Below the pieces are notes generated by a model. The model saw only the letters and a program-made list of their open reading frames with translations, searched no databases and was not told the origin of the DNA. Made by a program: the position numbers and the translations under genes. This document shows, in pieces, positions 22,618 through 33,994 of a stretch of DNA of 64,000 nucleotides. The stretch is from Endocalyx cinctus (Eukaryota; Ascomycota; Sordariomycetes; Amphisphaeriales; Apiosporaceae), in assembly GCA_001600455.1 (NCBI GenBank), contig BCKC01000002.1, positions 5,098,171 through 5,162,170 of the forward strand, given 5' to 3'. The stretch's first letter is position 1, and each line of letters opens with the position of its first letter.

Positions 22618-25600
22618 ATGGAGCAAAACGTTCAACGTCTCCTTAATGATAAGCTCTACGATAAGAGGAAAACCGGCGCGCTTGAGTATACATCCTCCGT
22701 CTTTCTTTTCTGTGATAGGTTCATCGACGGAAATTTATTAGCTAACCAAACGTAATTAGACTCGAACGATCCATAAGAGAACTTATTGCAACCAAGCAAT
22801 ATGACCGGGTTAAAGATGTTATTCAACAGTTATGTGATGAATACGCTTATGCTGTACATCAACCCCATGCCCGGAATGGTGGTCTCATAGGTTTGGCCGC
22901 TGCTGCTATCGCCCTTGGATCAGTATGCTCGCCCCCACCACTGTCTACTTCTAAAACTGCTTGCGTTGTACTTTGGCTGACATGACTTGATCACTGTGTG
23001 CAGGACCTGCCCAGATATTTAGAAATCATTGTACCTCCAGTTCTAGCATGTTTTACTGACCAAGATGCTCGTGTTCGCTACTATGCTTGCGAGTCTATGT
23101 ATAATATCGCCAAAGTTGCTAAAGGAGAAATTTTGCGGTACTTTAACCATATATTTGATGCTCTATGTAAGGTAAGTTTATCAAACCCGCCGAGAATTTC
23201 AAGTTTTGAGCTCGAGTTGATATCCCCTTGCAGCTAGGCGCAGATTCGGAACTTTCCGTAAAGAATGGTGCCGAACTATTGGATCGGTTGATAAAGGATA
23301 TCGTTGCTGAATCGGCAGCTACCTACGTCTCCGTTCTCTACGTAGATCACCCTGGCGAGAAAGACTTGGACGACCCGGACAATGATGACCCCCCGATGGA
23401 GCACAACCCGCCAACCGCCTTCTCCTTACCGGATTTCATCCCCCTGCTAAAGGAGCGGATATGGGTCCTTAACCCCTTTACCAGAACGTTTCTTGTTGGC
23501 TGGATTACTCTACTAGATTCTATCCCGGACTTAGAGCTGGTCACTTATCTCCCTGAATTCTTCGCCGGCCTCTTGAAATTCTTGAGCGGCAATAATCCAG
23601 ACGTCCATGCTGCTACGCAGAACTGCTTGGATAAATTCTTGAACGAGATCAAGAGAATTGCTCGAGTGAAAAAGGGAATTGCCGAAAGTAAAAAATCGAA
23701 AGCTGATGGGAAGCGGAAACGCGAGGAGTCCGTCGATAGCGGCAGTATTCAGCTTGCCCCTGATGAGATGGAAGACGTTGAATCTGACACCGCCCACGAC
23801 GATGATGAAGTCAGTAGTGAAGACGATTGGATTCCGGGGCAGGATGTGCAGATAAACTACAAGGCTATTCTTCAAATACTAACTAGAGCTCTCGAGACTC
23901 CTCACGGTAAGCACCCGTAATAATTACATACAAAATTTGTTGCCTACTAACAGCGAACTTTTAGAGGAAGATAGTCTCCAAGAAAGCTTGCGCTGGATCG
24001 TAGCCTTCCTTGATATCTGCCCTGAAGAGGTACTTCCATTCACACCAACAATATTGGCTTCTCTTCTTCCTGCCATGGCTAGTGGAGTCGACCCAGTTCG
24101 ACAAGCAGCGACGAGAGTCAATAATTCACTCATGGATTATGTTGGTGATCTCACCGATGAATCAGAAGTATCTTCTATCCACCAACCACCACGAGCATCT
24201 ACTTCTGGACCTGGGGATCGTCTAGAGGGGGCGTCTAGTACACGTGCCTCCCTGTCAAGTTCCAGAGAGCTGGATATGCGTAGTCCTACACCTGCCCAAA
24301 CCCAAAGGGGACCCACTCCCCCTTTCACGTCAGCTAGCCCACAACCTGACCTGGATTATGGCGCTGCTGTCAACTCATTGACACTATTGTTCTTGAACGA
24401 CCATGAAGCCACGCGCGTGGCTGCACTTACTTGGCTCATTATGTTACATCGTAAAGCCCCGCGGAAAATCGTGGCATTTAATGACGGTACATTTCCCGCT
24501 TTGTTAAAGACTCTGTCTGACCCCGCAGAAGCTGTTGTCACCAAGGATTTACAACTGCTTTCACAAATTTCCAAGAACAGTGAAGATGATTATTTCTCCA
24601 ATTTCATGGTCAGTCTATTGCAGCTATTCTCTACCGACAGGAAGTTACTTGAGACCCGAGGCAACTTGATTATACGACAGCTCTGTATGACACTCAGCCC
24701 AGAGCGTATCTATCGCACTCTAGCCGAGGCCATCGAGAAAGAAGAGGACCTGGAATTTGCCAGCATAATGGTGCAGAACCTCAACAATAATCTTATTACG
24801 GCCCCCGAGCTCTCGGATTTACGGAAGCGCTTACGGAATTTGGAGACCAAGGTGAAAAAGAAATCTCTCGTTGTGCTTGCCATAGCTTCCTCTAACTTTT
24901 CAAACTTCTATAGGACGGCCAAATGTTCTTCGTTGCTCTCTTTCGCTCCTGGTGCTACAACGCCGTCGCAACCTTTTCTCTTTGCCTTCTAGCGCAAGCA
25001 TACGAAGCAGCGTACAACCTTCTACAAATATTGTAAGCCTTAGCAGCTTCACCGGGTTGAGATAGGATTGAATAAAATGAAAAGGCTGACCGATAGCAGT
25101 GCGGAACTCGAGATGACCGTCAACATTCTGATTCAGATCGACAAGCTTGTTCAACTCATCGAGTCCCCTGTTTTTACGTGTAAGAAACAAGACCAAACTT
25201 ATGCGGCGATGAGGAAGCTAATGAGCATGCTCCGCAGATCTGCGTCTTCAGCTTCTTGAACCTGAAAAGTATCCGTATTTATACAAGTGTCTCTACGGAC
25301 TTCTGATGCTTTTACCCCAGTCTTCTGCTTTTGCTGCTCTTAAGAATCGACTTAACAGTGTAAGCTCGATTGGCTTTTTGCAAAGCGCGCCGCGACCGTA
25401 TGTGTTTCCTTTGCCTTCTCCTAACATAGCACCTTCATCCTCGCATTCCCGACAAGGTTCGGTTGCGGAGGCAGTGCAAAATCTTACTACCCGCCCCCCT
25501 AAAAGCGTTCATGACACTCATGCTTCTTCAACTAGTTCTGTTTCTGCTCCTAGCTCTTCGTCAAATTATGACCGACCGAGTAGGTTGGGCAAAGGCCGCG

Positions 25601-25878
25601 AGGACGGCATCATCCGATGGGAACAGTTGCTTGACAAGTTCAGACACGTACAAGACAGAGCGAGAAGGGCGCAGAGGCTCATGGGCGGTGGAAATCTCGA
25701 TGACCTACCTGATTTCAGCGCTCTGCGCATGACGGAGAAAGAAAACGCATCGCAACTCCCGAGACCGCCGGTACCGGTAAAGGATACGGCACCGGCACCT
25801 CCGCCGAAAAAGACGGGTTTAGGCAGGCAGTTCGGGAGATTAGGGGCATCCGTTTCGGGCCGAGGAAAGCGGTCGTAG
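22618..25878 (+). CDS. VAC14: Vac14, scaffold of the PIKfyve/Fab1 lipid kinase complex
   Basis: Eight exons (22618-22685, 22760-22922, 23004-23171, 23234-23906, 23965-24851, 24914-25032, 25100-25179, 25238-25878) join to 932 residues with all phases kept. Family landmarks: [15 protein letters not shown] at the start; [17 protein letters not shown], an N-terminal HEAT repeat; [10 protein letters not shown] and [16 protein letters not shown]; the C-terminal core [27 protein letters not shown], which appears only after splicing; and [32 protein letters not shown] charged insert (about 285-345) and a Ser-rich tail are fungal additions. Vac14 holds Fab1 and Fig4 together on the vacuole membrane to make PI(3,5)P2. 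The last small exons make the gene easy to mis-annotate. Confidence 0.93.
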
Positions 25879-26459
25879 CAATAGACCGGAACCCACGCTG
25901 CGCACTACAAGAAACGAGGCTCGTGAGGAAGATTATGTTTTCTTATTTTTGCTACTATCTGATGGCGAAGCCTTAGCCGAGGAGAAGTACGAGATGATTA
26001 AAGGTGTCAACAAATTCTCCTTGCTGGCTCCTTGCTGGATGGATCTACAGATACTAATCAAACCAAATATCCAGAGAAGGTGCTGATCGCACCCAAAGGA
26101 GGTCTGCGAGTATGCTAGGGAAAAAGCGGTCTTTCTAGATGAAGGAACCGGGGGGGGGGGGGGGGGAGGAAGTTCTTATTATAATACCGAAATTGTCTTT
26201 ACTACACACGTTTTCACGTGAATTACAGGATCTGTGTCAATATCATATGATTATGATTGTTGCTCAGAGAGAAGAGGAATGGACTTTATACCCGGCAGAA
26301 TTTGGGACCGTGGCAATACAGAGATAATAACCTAGGTAGCATTGACAGGAGGCTATTAATAATAAGATTGGTCACATATTGGACGCACTCAATTATTTCG
26401 TGGTAGTTACTAGATGCGATTCTAATCTTTCTTTTCTTTTTCCTTATTTTATTAGATAG
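25879..26459. other. Convergent intergenic region with a G17 tract
   Basis: 3' flanks of Vac14 and the HAUS1-like gene. A run of 17 G (26150-26166) is the only distinctive element. Confidence 0.6.
26150..26166. repeat. Homopolymer of 17 G
   Basis: Uninterrupted G run in otherwise AT-rich DNA; it can form a G-quadruplex and is prone to length error in sequencing. Confidence 0.85.
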
Positions 26460-27503
26460 CTAAAATTTCTTCCTCACCTTAAGGGGACTCTCACGCTCAA
26501 CGAGCTTCTCGAAATCGGCATCCCGGCGCTCGGTGGCGTGGCGGAGTTCGACGCGGAGGTTTTCAAGTTCGACCCGCGCGGCTTCGATATCAGGCGGCAA
26601 CCCGGCGAAAGCCTTGACCTGGGCGTCGAGATCTTTCTTTCTCGTTAAAAGTTCCAGGTAGGCCTCCTCGTCGCGCCGAACCTCTTCCACGGTCAAGGGC
26701 GGGACGCCGATCTCGCGCTCAAGGTACGCGAGCTGCTTCTTCATGGTCGGCAGCTGGGAGGCGAGTTGCGCGATCTGCCGTTCCAGCTGCTCCGACGCTT
26801 CCGACGATAACGACGAAGACGGCAGGGAGTAGGCCTCTCCGGAGGTGATAGTTTCGATCAGGGAAGATATGCGCGCCGATTCGTCGGTTAGGTAGTTTTG
26901 CAGGATAGACACGCGATGGAGCGTCTCTTGCAGAGACAGGGCTTTGGATTGCAGAGCTATGAACCGCCGGGATAGGAGGTGCAGAACGGTATTTTCTTCA
27001 TCAGAGGTAACGATAGGGGTATCGGAGGTCGGGACGGCGACGCCGAGAGCGACGCACGCGTCGGCCATGGCGTCTAAGGCGGTACGGCCGGCGGCCGGTA
27101 AGGACGAGTCTAGGGATCGCAGGAGGTCCGAAACGAGAACGTGACCGTCTAATTCGTCCTCTTCCCTCTCCTCCGCTTTTTTCCTCAACTTTTCTTCGTA
27201 CTCTCTGACTTCCTCCAACGCGGCCTCTTCGGACCGTAGCAGCTTCTCACGCTCCTCGTCGGCGGCTTCGTTCGCGGCTACTAGGTCTAATAGCGCCCTC
27301 AGGGTCTCGGGATTGCGTTCGAAAGAAGGGATTTTGGAGGTTTTGGATGAGGACGATGAAGAGGATTGAAATTGTCGACGTAGCCACCCTTCTACGTACG
27401 CCCAGTCTTTGGCCGTCGAGGCGGCGGCTCGGGCTACCGAGGGAGAAAATATGGCTCCGGCTTCTTCTGAGGTTATTTGGGATTTTAGGCGGCGGTGAGC
27501 CAT
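26460..27503 (-). CDS. Coiled-coil protein, probable HAUS augmin-like subunit 1
   Basis: Intronless 347-residue protein, almost entirely helical. The N-terminus has IFSPSVARAAASTAKDWAYV, then EGWLRRQF, followed by FERNPETLRALLDLVAANEAADEERE, the pattern I associate with fungal HAUS1-like proteins. Long coiled coils run over residues 75-130, 175-210 and 225-345. In animals and plants, augmin recruits gamma-tubulin to spindle microtubules; filamentous ascomycetes keep parts of it while budding yeasts lost it. The assignment rests on pattern memory and coiled-coil layout, so another spindle or trafficking coiled-coil protein is possible. GC content is high compared with the flanks. Confidence 0.6.
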   Translation of the reverse strand: MAHRRLKSQITSEEAGAIFSPSVARAAASTAKDWAYVEGWLRRQFQSSSSSSSKTSKIPSFERNPETLRALLDLVAANEAADEEREKLLRSEEAALEEVREYEEKLRKKAEEREEDELDGHVLVSDLLRSLDSSLPAAGRTALDAMADACVALGVAVPTSDTPIVTSDEENTVLHLLSRRFIALQSKALSLQETLHRVSILQNYLTDESARISSLIETITSGEAYSLPSSSLSSEASEQLERQIAQLASQLPTMKKQLAYLEREIGVPPLTVEEVRRDEEAYLELLTRKKDLDAQVKAFAGLPPDIEAARVELENLRVELRHATERRDADFEKLVERESPLKVRKKF

Positions 27504-28211
27504 TGTTTTATAGTTTATTATTATTATTATTATTATTTTCTTCCCTTTTTTTTTTTTTTTTTTTTTTTCTATTTATCCTCTTTTATATTTTACATGTGAT
27601 CAAGAGCTGTCATGAGAAAATAAGCCGAATGGCGGTATAGCTGTACCGAGAAAGTATATCGAATCCAGTTCGGGGTGTATGATGCACCTAAATTAGTGGA
27701 AGAGCTGTGATAGTTGCTCGTGCGATGATGTAAATATTTACTTAGAAGATAGCATAAGACAAGGAATCTGATAAGCTGATAAGAAAATAAGAGTGGGGGT
27801 TATTACGCATAATTGTGGCGTTGGCGTGGAATGTAGCGCTATCCATGGATTCATTGTATCCTATTGATTCTAGAAGTGGCCAGCTTGTCAATACAATCTA
27901 TAAGAAGATATATGTTAATAAATACATCAGACTCAACCTATTTTTATACCTATTATTGAAGTACTCTCTAACAGATAACTTTCGACAACATTCTAGATCC
28001 TGGAATCTTGCTTCTCTGACACCTGTTCGATACACCGCGACGATATTCTCAAAATTTATTTTCGTTCTTTATATTCGTCCTTTTAATCACCCCCTTTTTT
28101 TCTATTTCATTTTCTTCATAGATTTGTCTTACTTAATCGTTTTATGTTGTTCTTTCGATGCTAAATTATCGTTGTTGATAATCGTGACAGCGACGCTTAT
28201 CGTCAGTCAAC
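27504..28211. other. Divergent intergenic region between HAUS1-like and DNAJC3-like genes
   Basis: It holds both promoters. A T tract (27547-27568), an ATTATT stretch and one ATCCATGGAT word (27841-27850) are present; no gene. Confidence 0.55.
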
Positions 28212-29846
28212 ATGCTAGTCCCTTTCTCAACTCTGGCATTTGCCGCCACCATCCTATCTTCCTCTGGTCTTGTAAATGCCTTATCGCCTTCCGAAATACC
28301 TTCCGACACCCCTATCTCTTCGCTACTCTCCTCCGCCCAATCCCACCTGACAAAGGGCGAGACGACCGAGGCACTAATTTACTACGACGCCGCCATCGCA
28401 AGGGATCCCAGTGACTACTTGACTTTTTTCAAACGCGCTACCACCTACCTGTCCCTTGGCCGTACATCCCAAGCCACGTCGGACTTCAATAAGGTACTCC
28501 AGCTGAAGCCAGGATTCGAGGGCGCACATTTGCAACTTGGAAAGCTTAAGGCCAAGGCTGCCGATTGGGATGGTGCGAAGCAGCAGTTCATCTTGGCCAA
28601 ACAACCAGCCGAGGCTGATAAGCTTCTCGAGGCCCAAGGTGCCGTCGCTTTGGCCGAGGCTGCCTTAGCCGCCGGAAACTGGGATGAGTGTATCGGGCAG
28701 GCCGGCGAGGCTATCTATGTCGCGCCCCGTGCCCCTCACCTACGCGATCTACGCTCGAGATGTCGATTCCAGAAGGGTGAGGTCGAGGAAGGCATGAGCG
28801 ACCTGCAACATATTCTTCAGCTTCAACCGGGGGATACAACACCGCATCTCAAGATTTCCGCCACTACGTTCTACGGCTTGGGCGATCTCGACCAGGGTCT
28901 TGCGGCCATCCGGAAGTGCTTGCATTCGGATCCCGATTCTAAAACATGCAAGAAATTGATGAAGGAGGAAAAGTACATACAGAAAACGGTGGGCAGGGTC
29001 GAGAAGTCGTTAGAGAAGAAACAGCCTATGTCTGGAGTCAAGCTTCTAGTACCCTCTGGAGAAGACGCAGGTTTGATCAACGAGGTCAAGGATCAAGTTA
29101 AAGAATTAATTCAAGATGGCATAATACCCGAAAAAGCGCCAAATGCCCTGCTCACCAGGCTCGTCGAGACGGCTTGTCAAGCTTATTACGAGGTAAGTTC
29201 TCGCCATAGACTCTATCCGATTGCGGATGAATATGCTAACGTTTGCCCGCAGGCTAATGGCAAGAAGGCCGGTACGTACTGTGCCGAGGCCCTCCAGCTC
29301 GACGAGAACTCTGTCTACGGATTATTATATAAAGCCAAGACACAGATGGATGCCGAGGATTTCGACGCGTGCATAGCAACGTTGAGCAAGCTTTCGGAAG
29401 TTCGACCAGACAAGAATAACATCGTCAACCCGTTAATGCAGAAAGCACAGGTCGCGCTAAAGCGTAGCAAGCAGAAAGACTATTACAAGGTCCTCGGTGT
29501 ATCCAGCGACGCCGATGATCGGCAGATCAAGTCAGCTTACAGGAAGGCGTCCAAGACTTACCACCCGGACAAGGCTGCTAAGCAAGGCGTGAGCAAGGAG
29601 GAGGCGGAGAAGAAGATGGCTTCTATCAATGAAGCGTACGAGGTTCTAAGCGATCCGGAGCTAAGAGCACGATTCGACAGGGGTGATGATCCGAACTCGC
29701 ACGAACAACAACGAAACCCGTTCCAAGGCAGTGGATTTGGCGGTCAGCCCTTCATGTTCCAGCAGGGAGGAGGCCAACAGTTCCAGTTCAAGTTTGGTGG
29801 ATCAGGCGGAGGCGGTGGTTTTCCCGGTGGTTTCCCTTTTGGTTAA
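28212..29846 (+). CDS. ER-lumen TPR/DnaJ co-chaperone (DNAJC3/P58IPK type)
   Basis: Two exons, 28212-29192 and 29253-29846, give 524 residues. The 60-nt intron (GTAAGT, GCTAAC, CAG) is in frame and has no stop, so an unspliced reading gives 544 residues with a 20-residue insert. A signal peptide occupies residues 1-24 (hydrophobic, ending VNA). About nine TPR-like helical pairs span 30-395, for example [23 protein letters not shown]. The J domain covers about 402-471 with HPD near 431, and a Gly/Phe-rich tail ends the protein. DNAJC3-type proteins bind unfolded clients in the ER and hand them to BiP. No KDEL-like tail is present, as in other members. The splice restores the family's uninterrupted TPR helix. 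Confidence 0.9.
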   Translation: MLVPFSTLAFAATILSSSGLVNALSPSEIPSDTPISSLLSSAQSHLTKGETTEALIYYDAAIARDPSDYLTFFKRATTYLSLGRTSQATSDFNKVLQLKPGFEGAHLQLGKLKAKAADWDGAKQQFILAKQPAEADKLLEAQGAVALAEAALAAGNWDECIGQAGEAIYVAPRAPHLRDLRSRCRFQKGEVEEGMSDLQHILQLQPGDTTPHLKISATTFYGLGDLDQGLAAIRKCLHSDPDSKTCKKLMKEEKYIQKTVGRVEKSLEKKQPMSGVKLLVPSGEDAGLINEVKDQVKELIQDGIIPEKAPNALLTRLVETACQAYYEVSSRHRLYPIADEYANVCPQANGKKAGTYCAEALQLDENSVYGLLYKAKTQMDAEDFDACIATLSKLSEVRPDKNNIVNPLMQKAQVALKRSKQKDYYKVLGVSSDADDRQIKSAYRKASKTYHPDKAAKQGVSKEEAEKKMASINEAYEVLSDPELRARFDRGDDPNSHEQQRNPFQGSGFGGQPFMFQQGGGQQFQFKFGGSGGGGGFPGGFPFG

Positions 29847-32200
29847 GCAGCGGGCAGCATATTATTTTGGAGCATTCACATAAGCTGGTGTAGAGGGTTT
29901 GGAGTTCGTGGAGTTACTAGTTGTATCAATAACGATAATCTATAATCTTCGATATAGATTCCTTTCTTAACCTAGTTTTTTTTTTTTTTCTTTCGATCCG
30001 ATTCGGATCAATTACTTCATTAATAATGAAAACCTTCGAGACCCCATCGAACAAGATCGGTTGACCCACGATGGTCCCATCTTGGTCCTTTTTTGCCGGC
30101 GCTTATTCTCTTCTATTTTGACACTAAATGAATCATCCAGATCAATTGGATTATTCAAGGTTGAAGAAGAAGTTGGTAAGCAAGTGATTCCATCAATTGT
30201 AAATTGCGAATAAATGAAAGGGATTCGTTTCATCTCCAATGACGTGTTATTTGGCTAAATGAAATATATATTATGGTAAGACTTTCGAGAGAGAGAAGAA
30301 TAGACATTTCCTACGTAATTCTACGTCGCCTTAGAAGAACAGAATTCCCTATTCGAGATAGTGAAATGCTTTTTATGATGCGGCGCAACTGAAGGAATTA
30401 CAACACTTCTTTAAGACATGCACTATATCGCTGATCCGACGGCTCTATCCATATTCTCCTTCTACACTGTATAGAGTGTACTATGTAGGATTTTAAGCGT
30501 CATCGGTTCGAAGGCGAGACGCACAGCAATATGTAGCAAACATCTCGGCGCGTAGGTACAATACTGACTGACAATTATTACATATTGCAAAACAGAATTA
30601 TATACGTACTTTGTAGTATATGTAAGGAAGAAAAGACCCTGACTCAAACCTTACAAATCGGAATATGTCCTTCCCAATATGAATACTCAGGCGCCCACCT
30701 TTAACTTTACCCTGGCTATCTGACAGCCTGGCAGCGACCTGGTTTTTCAAGCCAACTTCCCCCACATCGCGACCATCCTTAATATATTAGACTACCTTTG
30801 CTACTACCTTAGGTAAGGAAGCGAATGGCAAAATTATCATGTAGTAACGTGAGGGGAGAGGGTAGGGGAAGAAGAAAGACAAAAAAAAAAAAATTAAAAA
30901 AGCTCACATGTCATTGTGTCACATGCTGTTTCGGTCATATCATCCATTATAACTCTGCTGATAATTCCCCATTAGAATTGGCTGTGTGGGCATGTCAGTA
31001 TGTATGTCAGTGCGCTTCGGAGCACCAAAAGCAGGTAAGTCCTTTAACTTCATTTCTCTTACATTTTCTTTACGTCCCACGAATAAGAGAGCTCCCCGCC
31101 CCTTCAACTCCAATATTACACTGCATAGGGTGCCTTATACCGACTGTCTTATGCGGGAGCCGAAAAATTAGAAAGTGGAAGAAAGAGGGAAGAAGGCAAT
31201 CAAGGTTGGTTTACATAACATCATCATCAAAGAATGGATACGGTCGATACACCTACTCTGCAAATACAGGTAGACAGACAGGCTATCTGGCCAAACCTAC
31301 AGTTCTGTCCTCGGCTTCATCTGTCGGCTGTACTCTCTTTAACTGCCCATGATAATTTTCCCGATAAAGATACAGATACGAAAAAAGTTGGGTAACAGCA
31401 CAAGGCATATACTCCATAGTCGTATATTCATATACTACGCCGCTGTCGCGATTAAACCAACCTGCCTATCTCGAACACATTTTGCCTACAATACTAAGTA
31501 AACAAACGAGGAAAAAAAAAGTGACAGAGACAACTACCCGGATCTTGTACCAAGATATACCTCGTTATATGTCAGGGTTCAAACGTCTTATAACCCAAGA
31601 TAGGTAAGCATATACATAAGGTTGTAATTCGGTATGTGCCGCATTTTAATATACACCAATAGATTCCCTGTACCTGTCATTTTCATGTAGGTGATTTCTT
31701 TTATTCCTAGCTATCCATCCCATTTCTAGCCATGATATAAACCGATATACCCAATTTTTCATATCCACTGGTTCCGTTGTTCTAGATTATACCCTTTGTC
31801 GGTGACCTTGTTTCTGTGGTATTGTAGTCCTCATTTTTTGTCTCATTCTTCTTTTTGTTCTCCCCCCCCTCCCACTACCTTGCAATACAACCGACCACCC
31901 CATGTCAAGTATATAAAAATGGGGAGCTATGAAATACCCGACCTGAGCTACCTTTGGCTTCACCACATATATATATGTTCGATTCCCTCTTCTCTAGAGC
32001 TTGCTTCTGAAGCATCACCAGAGGTCGCCGACTCTTGATAAGAAATATTCCATCATCTCCTGTCAAGCTTAAAGCTAGCTTAGCTACTTATCTTACTGCT
32101 GCTTAACTTGTCAGTTGAGACCAAGAAACCCAAACCCAAGAAAGGAATTAAACTTCCAGCTTGAACGGATCAAGAAAGAAAGAATCACAAAAAGGCAACT
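29847..32200. other. Intergenic region, 2.35 kb
   Basis: No supported gene. Frames at about 30825-31350 and 31796-32038 lack coding character. The last 200 bp form the promoter and leader of the secreted protein. Confidence 0.55.
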
Positions 32201-32841
32201 ATGCGTTCTTCTGCTATTCTCGCTGGCCTGACGGCCCTCGCCACCGCCGTATCGGCTCAGTCTTTCAACCTCGTCGCCCACTTCAACGAGGACGGAAAGG
32301 CCGTCGAGCAGAGGACGTGGTACGGCGACGGAAAGCTCTACGTCGGATCCACCGTTCCTTCCGATGTTGAGGTCGCCTTGAACTTTACCGGTTAGTGTTC
32401 CCACCGCCCCATCTCCTACCATAGCATGCCACGTTCTTCCTTTCTCTTTCCCATTTCAACGTCGCTAACAAGAGCTTTCTTTTGTCGGAAAAAACAGTCC
32501 CCAACGTTCGCAAGGAGCTCCTGTACGTAACTCTGGACACGAACTCACCGTCGGTGTCTCCGGCGGCGCTCCCGGACCCGACCATCATGGTGGCCAACGA
32601 CGGCCAGGGCGCCTCGGATGCCATCACGTTCCGACATGACGCCATCGGCCTCTCGGACGACTACATTCTCTTCTGGACCCGGTACGGCACCGTCTTCTTC
32701 GCCGTCGCTAAGTCGACCGCCCTCGAGTCCAGGTTCTTCCTTCGTCCCGTCGCCGACGTCACCGGAACGTACGTCGTCACCTGGAACGGCGACGCTCAGC
32801 AGGGTGACATCCCGGCTAACATGTTCGCTCAGCCGGCTTAA
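32201..32841 (+). CDS. Small secreted protein, 177 residues
   Basis: Exons 32201-32390 and 32498-32841, joined across a 107-nt intron (GTTAGT, GCTAAC, CAG) in phase. The N-terminus is a clear signal peptide (MRSSAILAGLTALATAVSA). The mature part, about 158 residues, is beta-rich in appearance (FNLVAHFNEDGKAVEQRTWY, YGTVFFAVAKSTALESRFFL, GTYVVTWNGDA) with one N-glycosylation motif (NFT) and no cysteines, so it is not a disulfide-rich effector. No domain recognised. Codon use is strongly C-ending compared with neighbours, suggesting high expression. It is a candidate secreted surface protein or effector. Confidence 0.75.
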
Positions 32842-33484
32842 GATGGAAAAAAAGACAAAAATGAGCGTTTTTTTTTTTTTGAATCACGATTATATTGATG
32901 ATACATGTCTTAATTCTTCTATGACACTTATGAGAGGAAGAATGGAAAGGAAAGAGAAAGTAATGGAAGGGGAGAAGGTTTAGTTGGTTGAGTTAAGGGG
33001 ATGAGTTAGTTGGGGGTGTGTGTGTGCGTGTGGTTTCACTACATTGCTTCTTTTTTTTTTTTTTTTTTTTGGTGAAACCCGAAGGAAGAAGATGGGGAAA
33101 TAAATGAATTATGCGGATATAGTTAATACCTTCTTTACTTATCCTTACCACTCCTTCATATATCTTGTTGGTGTTCTTTTATCCCCCTTTACCACGCCAC
33201 GAAACGAGAAACAGTAGAAAGATATAAATGGGATATACCCATATCTTTCTTCCAACACATGTATCTACTGCGAGATTTCAGTTCAGGTTCTTTCGCTTTG
33301 ACCAGCGATCCTCCACTTAGATACGGAAGGGGAAAAGAAGAGAAGAAAGAAGAAAGAAGAGCATATTGCGCTCTTGAAACTATCTAACTTACGTAGCACA
33401 ATTTTCCATGACTTCACCCAAGTTTGATGATACAATTCTCCTTAGTCACGATAAAAAGAAAAACCATTGATTCTTCGTCTTCTT
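32842..33484. other. Convergent intergenic region
   Basis: T tracts (32869-32880, 33050-33070) and purine/pyrimidine-biased DNA; no gene. Confidence 0.55.
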
Positions 33485-33994
33485 TCAAACTCCCGCAAAC
33501 CTAACCTTCTTCCCGTCATCTCTTCCCAGTGTACGATAATAACGACGACTACCACGACTACCGCCGCCGCCGCCGCTTCCACCTCCGCCTTCATCTCCCC
33601 TTCCGCCTCCGCCTCCGCCTCCGCCACCGTCATCACGTCTACTCGAATGACCCCCATCTCTCAATCCGCGACTTTCTTCATGTCCATACCTATCCCTATA
33701 CCTATACCGCAAATAGATATCATCGTCGTCTAAAGTGATACTAACGCGATGATGATAAGGCCGGCGATACGTCGACGGATAGCTACGGTAGTAATAGTAG
33801 TAGTGGTAGTAGTCGTAATAGTCATAGTCATAGGCATCATCATCGTCGTCGTCGTCAAACGCCGTATACCAAGAGTCTACCTCGATCGGTTCTCTCGCGC
33901 AGACGCACCGCGGCCGGTACGAGCGGTGGCCCGAATCGCAGTAGCTGTAGCGACGGCGGGNGGNGGNGAAGGTGCAGCAGGCGTGGCACGGCAT
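33485..33994 (-). CDS. Low-complexity Tyr/Asp/Gly-rich protein with Cys/His N-terminus
   Basis: Uninterrupted 169-residue frame on the minus strand. The N-terminus has closely spaced Cys/His residues (CHACC, YCDSGH, RCVCA) that could bind zinc. A run of seven Asp follows, then a Tyr-rich block (YYDYYHYYYYY), an Arg/Tyr block (YLRYRYRDRYGHEE), long Gly runs and a basic C-terminus KKVRFAGV. Three ambiguous bases (33961, 33964, 33967) fall in the N-terminal region and leave three residues undefined. On the opposite strand the same repeats give chance frames. Composition this biased makes the call uncertain, but the ordered Cys-rich start and long open frame favour a real orphan gene. Confidence 0.5.
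   Translation of the reverse strand: MPCHACCTFXXXRRRYSYCDSGHRSYRPRCVCAREPIEVDSWYTAFDDDDDDDAYDYDYYDYYHYYYYYRSYPSTYRRPYHHRVSITLDDDDIYLRYRYRDRYGHEESRGLRDGGHSSRRDDGGGGGGGGGRGDEGGGGSGGGGGSRGSRRYYRTLGRDDGKKVRFAGV

Noticed and set aside
27815..28414. 199-codon frame at the start of the DNAJC3-like gene
   Set aside because: It is mostly AT-rich promoter and leader and then runs out of frame into the real gene.
30825..31352. 175-codon frame
   Set aside because: No start context, no domain, and A-run driven Lys repeats; judged chance.
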